Below are positions 27,918-39,800 of a DNA stretch of 64,000 bases, piece after piece. Each line of letters begins with the position of its first letter. Position 1 is the stretch's first letter. A program made the translations under genes and the position numbers. The stretch is from NCBI RefSeq assembly GCF_016808095.1, contig NC_068980.1:5428501-5492500 (forward strand), read 5' to 3'. Below the pieces are notes generated by a model. It saw only the letters and a list, made by a program, of their open reading frames with translations. It was not told the DNA's origin and did no database searches. Origin of the DNA: Vigna angularis (Eukaryota > Streptophyta > Magnoliopsida > Fabales > Fabaceae).

Positions 27918-28118
27918 CCCTATCAGCTTCGTCTTCATCATCATCCACCATAGATGCTCGTTGTATCCTTCCAACCTCCACCATCCCTATCAGCTTCGTC
28001 TTCATCATCATCCACCATGGATGCTCGCTATATCCTTCCAACCTCCACCATCCCTATCAGTTTTGTCTTCATCATCATCCACCATGGATGCTCGCTATAT
28101 CCTTCCAACCTCCACCAT
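27918..28118. repeat. 67-bp tandem repeat, three copies
   Basis: Units begin CCCTATCAG at 27918, 27985 and 28052 and contain TCATCATCATCCACCAT and CCTTCCAACCTCCACCAT. Because 67 is not a multiple of three, each copy is read in a different frame, which produces overlapping open frames in all three forward frames. Confidence 0.9.
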
Positions 28119-30891
28119 CATCAAAATCGCATCAGCCTGCAACACGCATCAGCCATGCACGACGGAGGAAGAATGTTGGGGCAACCGATTACTGCACACG
28201 CATTCTTCAAAGCTGAAACCGAATACAAGAACGTGGAACTGAATACGTTGTTCTCTGCAATTTCTTGAAGGAGTATGTTCTTCTCTGCAATTTCTTGAAG
28301 GAGTGGAACCGGATACGCGTGATGAAACCGAATACAACTTCATCTTCATTTTCTTCTTACCATTGTAACCGGTTATCTTACCACTGTAACCGGTTACCAA
28401 ATTCGTGGAACCGAATACATGCCCATGAACCACCTCTTCTTCAAGCGTTGCTGCTTCAGTAAACTTCATCTTCATGCATCAAGTTGTCCTCAACATCAAG
28501 CTGCAATCAACCTCGTTCTTCGTCTTGAATGGTTGTGTCAATGGCAGAGAATCTCGCCAGCCAGGGCTAAGAGCGTTGCACACCAAAAGTGTGAAGTTAA
28601 CAAAATCACGAGGGCACACACGTAATTTGTGAAGAAATCAGCACAAATCTCCTCGTTTCAGCGGGATGAAAAAAATAACCCCATCTCGCAAATCATATCA
28701 TTTCGTCGCTCGCAAATCCGTACAAACGAACACCTTCTCACTCTCAATTCATCGCTCGCATTCGCCTCTGAATAGTAAAATCTGTTCAAGCGAACACTGC
28801 GAAAATTAGTTAAAGGTTATATTTGCAGTTGCAATGTAGTTAAAACAAACTGAATCATCTCACCACCACTGTTGGCAACAGTCTGTTACGCATATGAGCC
28901 AGTCACCGCGTCATGTCATGTGTGTAACACTCGTCTTATCATGCCACGAGTAAAAAAATGAAACATTCTATTTTGCAATTAATTCAAAACTTAATACCAT
29001 TGCACGGAAAACTAAAGTAATAAAAATCTTAATTTATTTAATGCCAAAATGTATTTCAATTTTGAAAATTATCAAATATTAAATCAAAATCATTACATCA
29101 AATCTGTAAAAATATGTTTCTGTGTAGTAACACTAGTTATACAATCATTTCAATACACAAATAATAGAAATAAAGTATTTGAATAATCAACCAATAAAAT
29201 AAAATAAAAAATAAACATCATTATTGTATTAATGTTATCAAAATCACACAAGGTCATCTTAATTATAAGTTACATCCAAAACATATCACAATCAAGCAAT
29301 TCGAAAGCACGTGTCGTTCTTCATACTCTACCATACAAAATATACTCATCCAAAAAGAATACATGTTCACCAAAATAAAGTAGTTTGAGTCGTCCTTCAC
29401 AATAGCTCTAAACCTATCTCTCATACTCCTTATGGACTTGCGAATAATAACTTTGTTGCTGCTCACAACAGATACTATATTCAACACGAGTCATAAATTT
29501 ACGAGCGAGACATTCTTCTATTTCTATTTAAATTGTATTTGAAATTTAATATAATTTTAGACTGTATTATATGTAGAGTTTAACATATTTGGATTGAACT
29601 TTATTTATATTTTAAGAAAATCGAGTTAGATTGACTCATTACATGACTAATCCATGATAATCAAACAGAATTGAATGACCTGTTTTAAAAATACTAAATA
29701 TCTACTTATTTACTTGTGGATATTTAATTCATATGATCCGTAACTTTTTACTAATAATGTTGGTATTTTAAATATTTTTAAATATATTTAATTTATTTAT
29801 CATTTGCATGTAGCATGTTCTAGAATATACAAACAAGGTGAAAGAAAATATTTAATGTTAGAAAATCTTCAAGGATGCATTGTTTTCTTTTAATTATATA
29901 TGAGTTTGTTGCTTGAGATAGTTTATTTATCATTTACATAACATGTGGAATTTGTGTTTTCTAATAGTTTTGGTATTTTAAATAATTTCAAAAGTTAATT
30001 TGTACTTGTTCTTTTCTAATATATTCCAGAACAAAATTAGGTAGATAGAAAAAGTGGGGAAATTTATAATATATATTTCAAATTAATACTTTATTCACCA
30101 TCTATAAAAGTAAAACACGTATTTCATGTATGTTTGTATTTCAAATAATATAACAAAAAATATTTTTTAAACAATTTGAGTTTTTATTTTAAATTTTATT
30201 CCGAGAAAGGGTTTCCTTTGTGCCATAAAGTTGACGGTCAAATACAAAAACATGTATTAAAATACACATATCTTTATGTTTTTTTACACACACACTTGAA
30301 ACATACAATATTAAACCTATTTTTGAGAGTTTTTTTTTTTAATTAAAAAAGTTTATATTTTTAATTGGAAAAACTCTTAAAATACTTTTAATTTAGATGT
30401 AAACAAATTTATATTAAATATTAAATATTAATACTAAATACAGTACAAAAATGAACTTTTCTTCTTGTGAATCATAGGACATGAATACTTTTTTACTTTT
30501 ATATTCAAACTTTACTTAACTTAATTTGATATTTTTAAGACAACTGTATAATATTTGTTCACAAATTTAAATATTATAATTTTTTTCATTTTTTTTATAT
30601 TTAAAATTAAAATTAAAATAAAATATCTTGAGGCAATAACAAAAAAAATGTGATAAATAAAGTGTGAAGTAGGGTGTAATTAATATGAGCATTATAAAAT
30701 GAGATAATAGATATGGCGGGAATGCAAGACAAATAATGCCAAAATAATAACAGAGTCCTTCATTATTCACCGTCACTCAGTTCTGGCGCGTCTTTTGGAG
30801 TTTAGAACTGTGTATTTTTTCTCCATTTCTTTTTTCTATCAAATTTTCAAACTCTTTATTGCGAAATCAAGAACCTAGGGTTAGGGTTCCG

Positions 30892-33800
30892 ATGGGAAGT
30901 AAGGTCAGCGACCACCACCTGTCCACCGTGAGATCCATCGTGGGTTCAGAATTCTCCGACATGGAAATCATCAGAGCCCTCCACATGGCCAAAAACGACG
31001 TCAATGCGGCCATCAACATCATCTTGGACACTCACACCGCCCCAAGATTCAATCCCACCCGCCCCAATAATCAACTTTCAGTCTCTCCTCCAAAACCCTC
31101 CCCTTCCACTCCTATCGTCACCAAGCCTAGCTTCAGTGAACAACGCATTGATAATAACAGTGATGATTGGTGGTTGGTGAATTGCGGTGAAATGACGGGT
31201 TTGTCCACGTGTAAAGGGAGGAGTATAAATTCCGGTGAGACTGTGATTTTCAAGTTTCCGACAAAGAAATTATCCTCCCCCTTTACAGGAAAGGGGTTTG
31301 GACGGGCTGCGGCGTGTTCGGAGATAGTTCGGTTTTCTACTGAACAAGCTGGGGAGGTTGTGTTGTGTAGGAGGTGGTGGAGTTTGATCATATTAATCTG
31401 TGCTGTTGTTTTTATTAACTGGTTTTTTTTGGTTTTGGCAGATTGGTAGAATACCAAAGGAATGGGCTCGGTGTCTTTTGCCTCTCGTGCGAGATCATAA
31501 GGTTAGGATTGAGGGAAACTGTAAATTTGCTCCTCAAGTTTTGGGCATCATGGACTCTATTATTTTGTCAGTAAGGTAAGTAATGTTCAATGTGAAATTC
31601 CAGGTCACAGATTACAACTTATTTTGTCACCACTTTGTAGGAAGGTTTAGATAAACCTATTTACTACATAGTGAAATGAGTTTTTCATAAGCTATAATTA
31701 GTATGCAAGATAAAAATTAAATTTTGAAGAACTTAATGAGGCAACTTTAAGTTCACTCTATTACCAGAAAGCTTATTTCATTGTTTCCTTATATTTTTTA
31801 TTTTCTGGAGGAGTGTTTATGACAAAGTTTATTTCTAAACCTTATGTTTGCTGTTAATGTTTTTGATGGTGAGAACTGACTTCTGCCTTCTTCTGGGATT
31901 TTTTTCAGTGTATTTATCAATAGTTCAATGTTTGCTAAGCATCACCAGGTTTCTCTCAAGGATGCTGCCAACTCGACGGATGAATCTGTGTTTCATCCGC
32001 TGCCAACACTGTTTCGGTTGCTGGGTTTAAACCCTTTTAAAGAGGTGATTGTTGGTCCTGTGTTTCTGTTTCATGTTAACGTCTTTTATAACGTTGGTAT
32101 ATTTGGTTGAAAGTTGTGATATTTTCTTAATGCCTGCAGAGTTAGCTTGTATTGTTGGATAAGGTAACTATCAAGTAACTCTGAAGAATTGTACTCAAAT
32201 ATTGACTTCCATTACTTGATTTTTAGGCAGAGTTAACTCCAGGCGATTTCTATTCCAACAAGCGTCCTCTCAGTGAAAAGGTACAAAACTACATAAATAA
32301 CTGGTTTGTGACTATTTCTGCAGCCATTTTTGCATGGTACCTTTCTTTAACTAGATATATTCTCTCCAGGTAACATTACCACGTGCCAAGTTTGAGCATC
32401 CTTCTCAAAATGGCAATGAAAACGACAATGAGGAATCTATTTCTGAAATTGAGGTTGAGAATATTGTTGGTGTTGGATCAAGTGAAGAGTTAGAGGTGCT
32501 ATATTCTTAGAATAACATGAACTGTTTTACTTATGCATATAAATGGTGCAATAATATGTAACCATTTAGTGTTGTTCAGGAAATGGACCCCCCTGCTAAT
32601 CTTCAGTGCAATCTACGACCTTATCAAAAGCAGGCACTTTATTGGATGATCCAGATGGAGAAGGGAAAATGCATGGATGAGACTGCAACAACCCTCCATC
32701 CATGTTGGGAGGCATATCACCTTGCTGACAAGTATGCCAGTGGTTATTTAATATCATGGTTTGAAATTCTGTTTTCATTGTGGGTACCAAATTATGGACA
32801 TGCATTAGATGAGTCCACAATCGCGGTTGTGGATCACAATTTAAAATCGTGTTTAATGTGCTCATAGAAAAATCAATGAGTGGTTTTGATGAAGTATTTG
32901 TTCTTGTACTTGTTAGGAGGGAGCTTATCATTTACTTGAATGCATTTTCTGGTGAAGCTACAATAGAATTTCCTAGCACCCTTCAAATGGCCAGAGGAGG
33001 AGTATGTTTCTTCAGGAATTAACCCTGGAAATTTTCTTGCTTTCACATTGTTCAACGTTTGTGATGTCTTATTTTGTTGTGAATTTGAAGATTTTGGCAG
33101 ATGCTATGGGGCTTGGAAAGACCATCATGACCATATCCCTTCTAGTTGCCCATTCAGGAAAGGGTGAATCAGTAGGCAATCAACCCATAGCCAAGTCCTT
33201 TACTGAAGTTGGTGAAGTTAGTGATAATGTGCACACTTTTTCAAACATACCCAAGAAAGCAACCAAATTTTCGGGTTTTGATAAGCCAACAAAGCAAATG
33301 AACTCTCTAACAAGTGGTGGCAACTTGATAATATGTCCGATGACTCTTCTTGGGCAATGGAAGGTATTAGTGTTGTCTATAATATGAAGCTCTGTTGTTG
33401 CTTTTCTCCACTTCAAAGTAATTTCACGTTATATTCAGATGTGGGATGTATAGAGTAAGTCAAATGCTTTCCATTTCTGAACATATTTCAATTTATCCAG
33501 GCTGAGATTGAAACTCACGTGCACCTTGGATCTCTGTCTCTATATGTTCACTACGGACAAAGTAGGCCAAAAGATGCAAAAAGTCTCGCTCATAATGATG
33601 TTGTAATTACTACATATGGAATTTTGGCCTCTGAATTTTCCAGTGAGGTAGTTGAAACCTGTATACTATCTCTGATGCGCCTATTTACTTCATCTCTCGA
33701 GACTTTTCAACTAGTGAATATCTGTCCTATGTACAGAATGCAGATGATAATGGTGGACTCTTCTCAATTCGGTGGTTTAGAGTTGTTCTTGATGAAGCAC

Positions 33801-36800
33801 ATACCATAAAATCTTCTAAGAGCCAAGTTTCTGTTGCAGCTGCTGCTCTTATTGCTGACAGACGTTGGTGTCTAACAGGCACCCCAATTCAGGTGCATTA
33901 TAATGGAGTCTTTCTCTATCTTACGGCTGACTAATTTATTTTTTGTATATGTGGATTAATTAACTAATTAAATTACCCTGAATAAACATTTTTATACTGA
34001 TCCTAAATTATGTGATGCATCAACTTGATATGCCATAAACCTTTAATTGGCACCAAGGCCGCTTCATATGGTTAAACTTATAAAATCTTTATTTAGCTTT
34101 GACTATGTCTTGCAGTTTCCATCTTTGGGTTGTATAATTAGATTCTATCCATGTCATTGTAGTTTCCTGGTTGATGAGGGTTTGCTCATTTGTGCTGAGA
34201 TGTGGAGCTGGAAATTCTAAAATCTTTGTGACATCTTAGTACCATCATTATTAATGTTTTTATTATAGCGCTGTTTGTTGGAATTGTGTTTAAACAGTAT
34301 AACCCTTGGTCTGGAGTACACATACCTTACAATGCTGTCAAACCCTTAGTTTTTGGAATACTTTATTCTTTTTTCAATTCCAAATGATTTGGGTATGAAA
34401 AACTTTTTCAGTAAAGCTAAAACATCAATTTTGGGATTTCTTTTCCAAATGAGTCTCTACTTCAAAGTTTTCATCTGACCTGCTGCCTATGTGTTTGTAT
34501 TGGCTTATTTTGGAGTAGTCCAGAGTCTCATGACAGATGTAGTTTTTATGGATCCTGACATGAGCCCTTTTTAATATACAGAACAGCCTTGAGGATATTT
34601 ACAGTCTTCTGCGGTTTCTGAGAATAGAGCCATGGGGTCATTGGGCCTGGTAAATTCTTTTTTTTTGTCTTTATTATGTCCAATGTTCTGTACTTTTCTC
34701 CTCTTTTCTCTTCATGATTAGGCTTTTTGAACTGTTTATTTATTCTTTTATTTCTGAAGGCCATCTTTTGATTTTGGATAGTGCCAGATTTAGATTTTTT
34801 TTTGTGGGGGGAGGTTAAATATTGTTTAAATTGAAGTTTTGATTCAAATTTGGAAGTTTTAGAATATTATACGTTCTAGAAGTTGGACCTATTTCTTTCA
34901 AGGATTGAAAAAATAACAATGGTAACAAGACTTGTACATGCAGTTTATGATTTTTTTATTATAAATCTTGTGTAAGCTTAAGACAAGTGGTCTGATTGAC
35001 CATCCTTTTTTACTTAGCCTTTCAAACTTGTGTTGGTTGATTACAATGGCATCTATGGACGAAACATTTCACACCTTGGAAGTAATGTTTCTTTGTCTAA
35101 ATTTGTGTAATTAAACTGGAGTTCGAAGTATGAGCCAAGTTGGATGTCACGATTGTTAACATAGTCATCTTGTTAGGAAGTGGAAAGTTTATGAAAGGAG
35201 GAAAAAGAAGAGTACCGAACGGTAAGGGACCAAACGGTGGGAGGAAGGAGTGAAGGACCGAACGGTATCTACATTAATACCAAACGGTGGGAGGAAGGAG
35301 TGAAGGATCGAACTGTATCTACACTAATACTGAACTGTGGGAGGAAGGAGTGAAGGACCGAACGGTATCTACACTAATACCGAACGATAGGAGGAATATA
35401 AAGAGCGGGAAAGTTGGTTAGGGGTAGAGAGAAAGTATAAATAAACATTCCCCATTTCTGTTGAGGCAGTCAATCATTTTCTTACGTTTTGTAAACAGGT
35501 CTTGGACCTTGTTGAGGGGGATTAGGCTCCCTAGTTGTCATTGTTTTCGTTTTACAGTTACAGTGAATACATACGATTACAGTGTTTATACACATTTCTT
35601 TTGTTTTCTCTTGTTATTGGCGTTGGCGTGAGTGGGTGTTGTGAGAATAGTTAGGTCTCTTACGCAGAAACCTAACACATCTAAGGCAAATAATTTATAG
35701 TGGGAAAACATTTTATTAGAAGTTATCACTTTCACTACTCTGTTTATTATCTTGATTGTTCAATCTTTTCAAGTGGGTATGTGGCTGAACTACTGGACTG
35801 TCTGGAAATTTGCTTTATATGACTATCCAGGTGGAACAAACTTATTCAGAAACCATTTGAGGGTGGTGATGAAAGAGGGCTCAAGTTAGTTCAATCAATT
35901 TTGAAGCCAATTATGTTGAGGAGAACTAAACATAGTACAGATCGAGAGGGCAAGTCAGTGATCTAGTTAAAGACCTTTGCTATTTTAACATGTAGTTTAT
36001 TCTATTAACTTATCATTTTTTGCAGGCCCATTTTAGTTCTGCCTCCAGCTGATATGCAGGTAATTTACTGTGAACAGACAAAAGCTGAAAAGGACTTTTA
36101 TGGAGCTCTATTCAAAAGATCTAAGGTATTCTGAATTTCTAATTTAATATTTTTACCTTATTATTTGGCATTGAAACAAGTCACACTGATCCAACCTGTT
36201 GATGAAATTTATGCAGGTAAAGTTTGATCAGTTTGTTGAGCAAGGACGTGTTCTTCATAATTACGCTTCAATATTGGAGTTACTTCTACGTCTTCGGCAA
36301 TGTTGTGATCATCCATTTCTTGTAATGAGGTAATTTTGCTGCCAGCACCAGTTATTGTTATTGTAAGCATCTTGTCTGATTAATTAATTTTTAAGGACGT
36401 GTTGTGCTAACAATTAATCTGTTCAAATTTTTTAAAATGTTTTGGCCAACTCCATACCGTTCATAAGCTAATATAAAGAGTTTATTGTTCAGGTTTGTTT
36501 AGTTTTCAAACTGATCTTTGAAATATACTATATTCTAGTTATAGTTTCCAAGTTGAATTTGAGAATAGTAAAACTTTAGCACACTAAACAAAATGTTCAT
36601 AACGATAATACAATAATGGCATGCTGGATGATGGTAGCGTTGTGGAGGCTGAAAAGTGAAAGCAAAAATGATATCTAGGAAGTCCTTTTATATAATTGAC
36701 GTAGCATGGAAACATGCTCTGAAAGTAAAATAAATGTCCAAATGGCTGAATACGTGAAAGCTATGACATATAGTTTTGTAGTAGAGGTGTGAAAATCATG

Positions 36801-39800
36801 TTAAGAACTGTAAAGGAAACACTGTATAGTAATTGTCAAATTTTCGTTATGACTTTGCATGCTGAAACTGAAGAATATTTAGGAGGGTTTATATTTTTTT
36901 CCTGTAATATATTTGGAGGTAGTGAGGACAGTTTTTTTAGGGTGGAATACGTTGGTTCATAATAGGATTGGAACCATGTGGTCTGTTTTTATGAGTCATT
37001 CTGTTTGGTGGCCCCTGAATATTTGCATTATTCAATTGTCTAAAGCATGATAGTTGAATCGAGATACAAACTAAGTATCAGCTTATGTTTTGAAGCGTGA
37101 ATCGTTATGTTTTGAAGAGTGAATCATTTCGTATCGTGAATCACAAGATTCATAAACCTTAAAAAATGTAACATATACCATCAATAACAAAACCTCAGTA
37201 AAAAAGAGTGGTTGTATATATATGTATTTACTACCCAATTTCAGCAACAAAGTTATAAAAAAAACAGTGTGGTTGCTACATAAGATTCCTATAACTATGG
37301 ATATATGCTAGTGAACAAACTTTGCATTATAGCTATCCAAAAAATAAGTGTTGTTGCTGCTGCTACTGCATAATTACCGCAGACCATGGTTGTTGCTTAT
37401 ACACACTAAACAACCACAAACAAAAAAGATTCTATCCTAATCATTCATATTTCATCCTTTTCCTCTCCAAGATCTACATCACTCATGTTATCTTCATTTT
37501 CTATTGAAAGTTCTTCTCCTTCTTCAATGTCTTCAACTTACTCATTTCGTACTATGTTCCACTTTTATCGGTCTTGGCATTTAAGTTTCTAGGACATACA
37601 TTAGAAAAAGAAAAACAAATAAATGTTAGTTCTAGTTTGTTGAACTTTGAAGTTCTAAATTCTAAAAATTCTAAATAGAAATATTTACCTCTATTCCTTT
37701 TTTTTATTGGAGCTCCCTCTTCATAAAAACACTCATGTACATCCGTCCATGAGGAATCAATGAACAAACAAGGATTTTATTTTATACTGATCCATTCATC
37801 ATCCAATTAAATATCCCACAAACATATGGGATCATAAGTTTCACCCTTCTCTTCTCTACTATTTTGTCTCATCTGAAGTTGAAGATTGTACTTCACATAC
37901 TCTAGCATTTAATCTTTGTTGTTCCAATCTATTTCTTCTCTTGCATTTGGTCAAATGTGCTCCAATTCCTTTCAAGCTCCATCGCACTACATGTGAGGCT
38001 CAAAATTTTCATGGCTACCTTTTTGTAACTCTTTACCTTCTCCATAGTTTCCCCACCAAAGAGCTATCAAAACAAACAAGTACTAAATTATTATGTAATT
38101 AAAAATTTATAAACCAAATAAGAATGGTAATGAGAGTAATTTAGTTATCAGGTTGTTTGTTATTTCTAGTATCTATTGCCATGTCCATTCCAAAAAGCCC
38201 CTTATATTCCTTGAACTTTTCAAGTTGTTATCAATTGTAACTCTTGTTCTTGTATCCAAAACCATTCATTGAAATGTTTCAGTAAAACAATGGCACCTCA
38301 CTATCCGGATTGAAATCTTTGTCATAGTGATTTCTAACACAATAAAAACTAAGTCAATGAAAACAAAGAATAGGACAAATTTAGATTTAAGGATTGAGAT
38401 AATAGGGTGCTGCATGGAGAAGCCCATGTAGTTGTAAGTTCCACCTAGTTTTGTATTGCACAGGGGATGAATTGTATCGTATTGTACATAACGTATCGTG
38501 AATCTGTTAGGAATCTGGGTTAGAAGCCTAATACGCTCACTCTCTAACACACTCCAAGAGTCACAACACAAGAATGAGTAAAGAAACTGTTGAATATAGT
38601 GAAAAACTATATTTGAGATTAATCTCCCTTGTGTTAAATACGCACATAGGGTTCTCTATTTATAATAGAAGAAATATGGGCTAAGCCCAAAATACAAATG
38701 AGAAATAATAACAAACTAACTAAAAGATAAAAGATATAATATATCTAACACTCCCCCTCAAGCTGGAGCATACAAATTGTATGAACTAAGCTTGGAATAG
38801 ATGAACTCAGTGTTGAACTAGATGATTTGTCTTCAAGAGTGTGAGGCAAACATAGATGGACTAACAGCAGCTTGTGAAACTTCAACTTCAAGAGTGGATG
38901 AAGGAGAGCAGTGGTGGACAACGACAAACTGCAAGGACTGATTCCCAATCAATGATGGATGAGTGACAGGATCAACAATAGTATCTGAAAGCTAAGAGCT
39001 ACAAAACTGCAGGGACTACACTAAATCCTCATCAATGATGGATGGGTGACGGGATCAACAGTAGTAGCTGAAATCTACAAAACTGCAGGGACTACACCCA
39101 TATTTATGTGACTTGTAGTGTCTTGGAAACGTACTCCCCCTTAGTGTGAAGGGCGGAAATGTGAAATATCACAGTTGCTGGACCACTAAAACAAAACAAA
39201 ATATTAAGCTACAATGCTGAAACAAAGGCATCAAAGATCCAAAGACATGTTGGAGATCCAAAATTCTTTGCTGGACAACTCCCAAGTGGTGATACTTAGT
39301 AGTGTATCACAAGAAGATCGGGCTAACTCTAGCCCAAGAAGAACTGATGCAGTTGCGTCTGTCTGAGGCAGTAGCGACTACAGCGACGGTTGAGTGCTAT
39401 AAAACTATAGGGACTAAATTGCCATCACTAACTGATGGGGCCTGTAGTGGCTGGAAGCGACAAAACTACAGGGACTGCCATCACTAACTGACGAGGTGAT
39501 GGGGGCCTACAGTTGTTGGAAGCATACGACGCCTGGACAACGGCATACGATGCCGAACAACGGCAAACAGTGTCGAACAGCGGCAAACAGTGTCGAACAG
39601 CGGCAAACAGTGTCGAACAGCGGCAAACAGTGCCGAACAGCGGCAAAGCGGAAGACGTCGCCTGGACAGCGGAAGACGTCGCCTGGACAGCGGAAGACGG
39701 CGCAGACAGCGGCAGACGGCGCGGACGGCGGCAAACAGTGGCTGGACAGCGAAAAACGGTGCCTGGACCATCAATGGCGGTTACGAAGACAGACGAAGAT

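Larger units (their letters stand above)
26115..30891. other. Divergent intergenic region between the PTM-like gene and RAD5A
   Basis: Bases 26115-26330 are probably the 5' UTR and promoter of the minus-strand gene. Then comes AT-rich DNA with a patch of repeated GGATTTGAGT-like words (26905-26990), a pair of diverged direct repeats (27079-27461), a 67-bp tandem repeat (27918-28118), and a stretch with recurring GAACCGAATAC and GTAACCGGTTA words (28220-28420). The last 150 bases before 30892 are probably the RAD5A promoter and 5' UTR. No gene is supported. Confidence 0.5.

Noticed and set aside
27878..28268. Three overlapping forward frames of over 100 codons
   Set aside because: All three derive from one 67-bp tandem repeat read in successive frames; no domain, start context or splice support.
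31357..31449. Longer RAD5A first exon reading on to 31449
   Set aside because: It adds a hydrophobic tail and a stop; splicing 31356 to 31442 restores the conserved HIRAN sequence.
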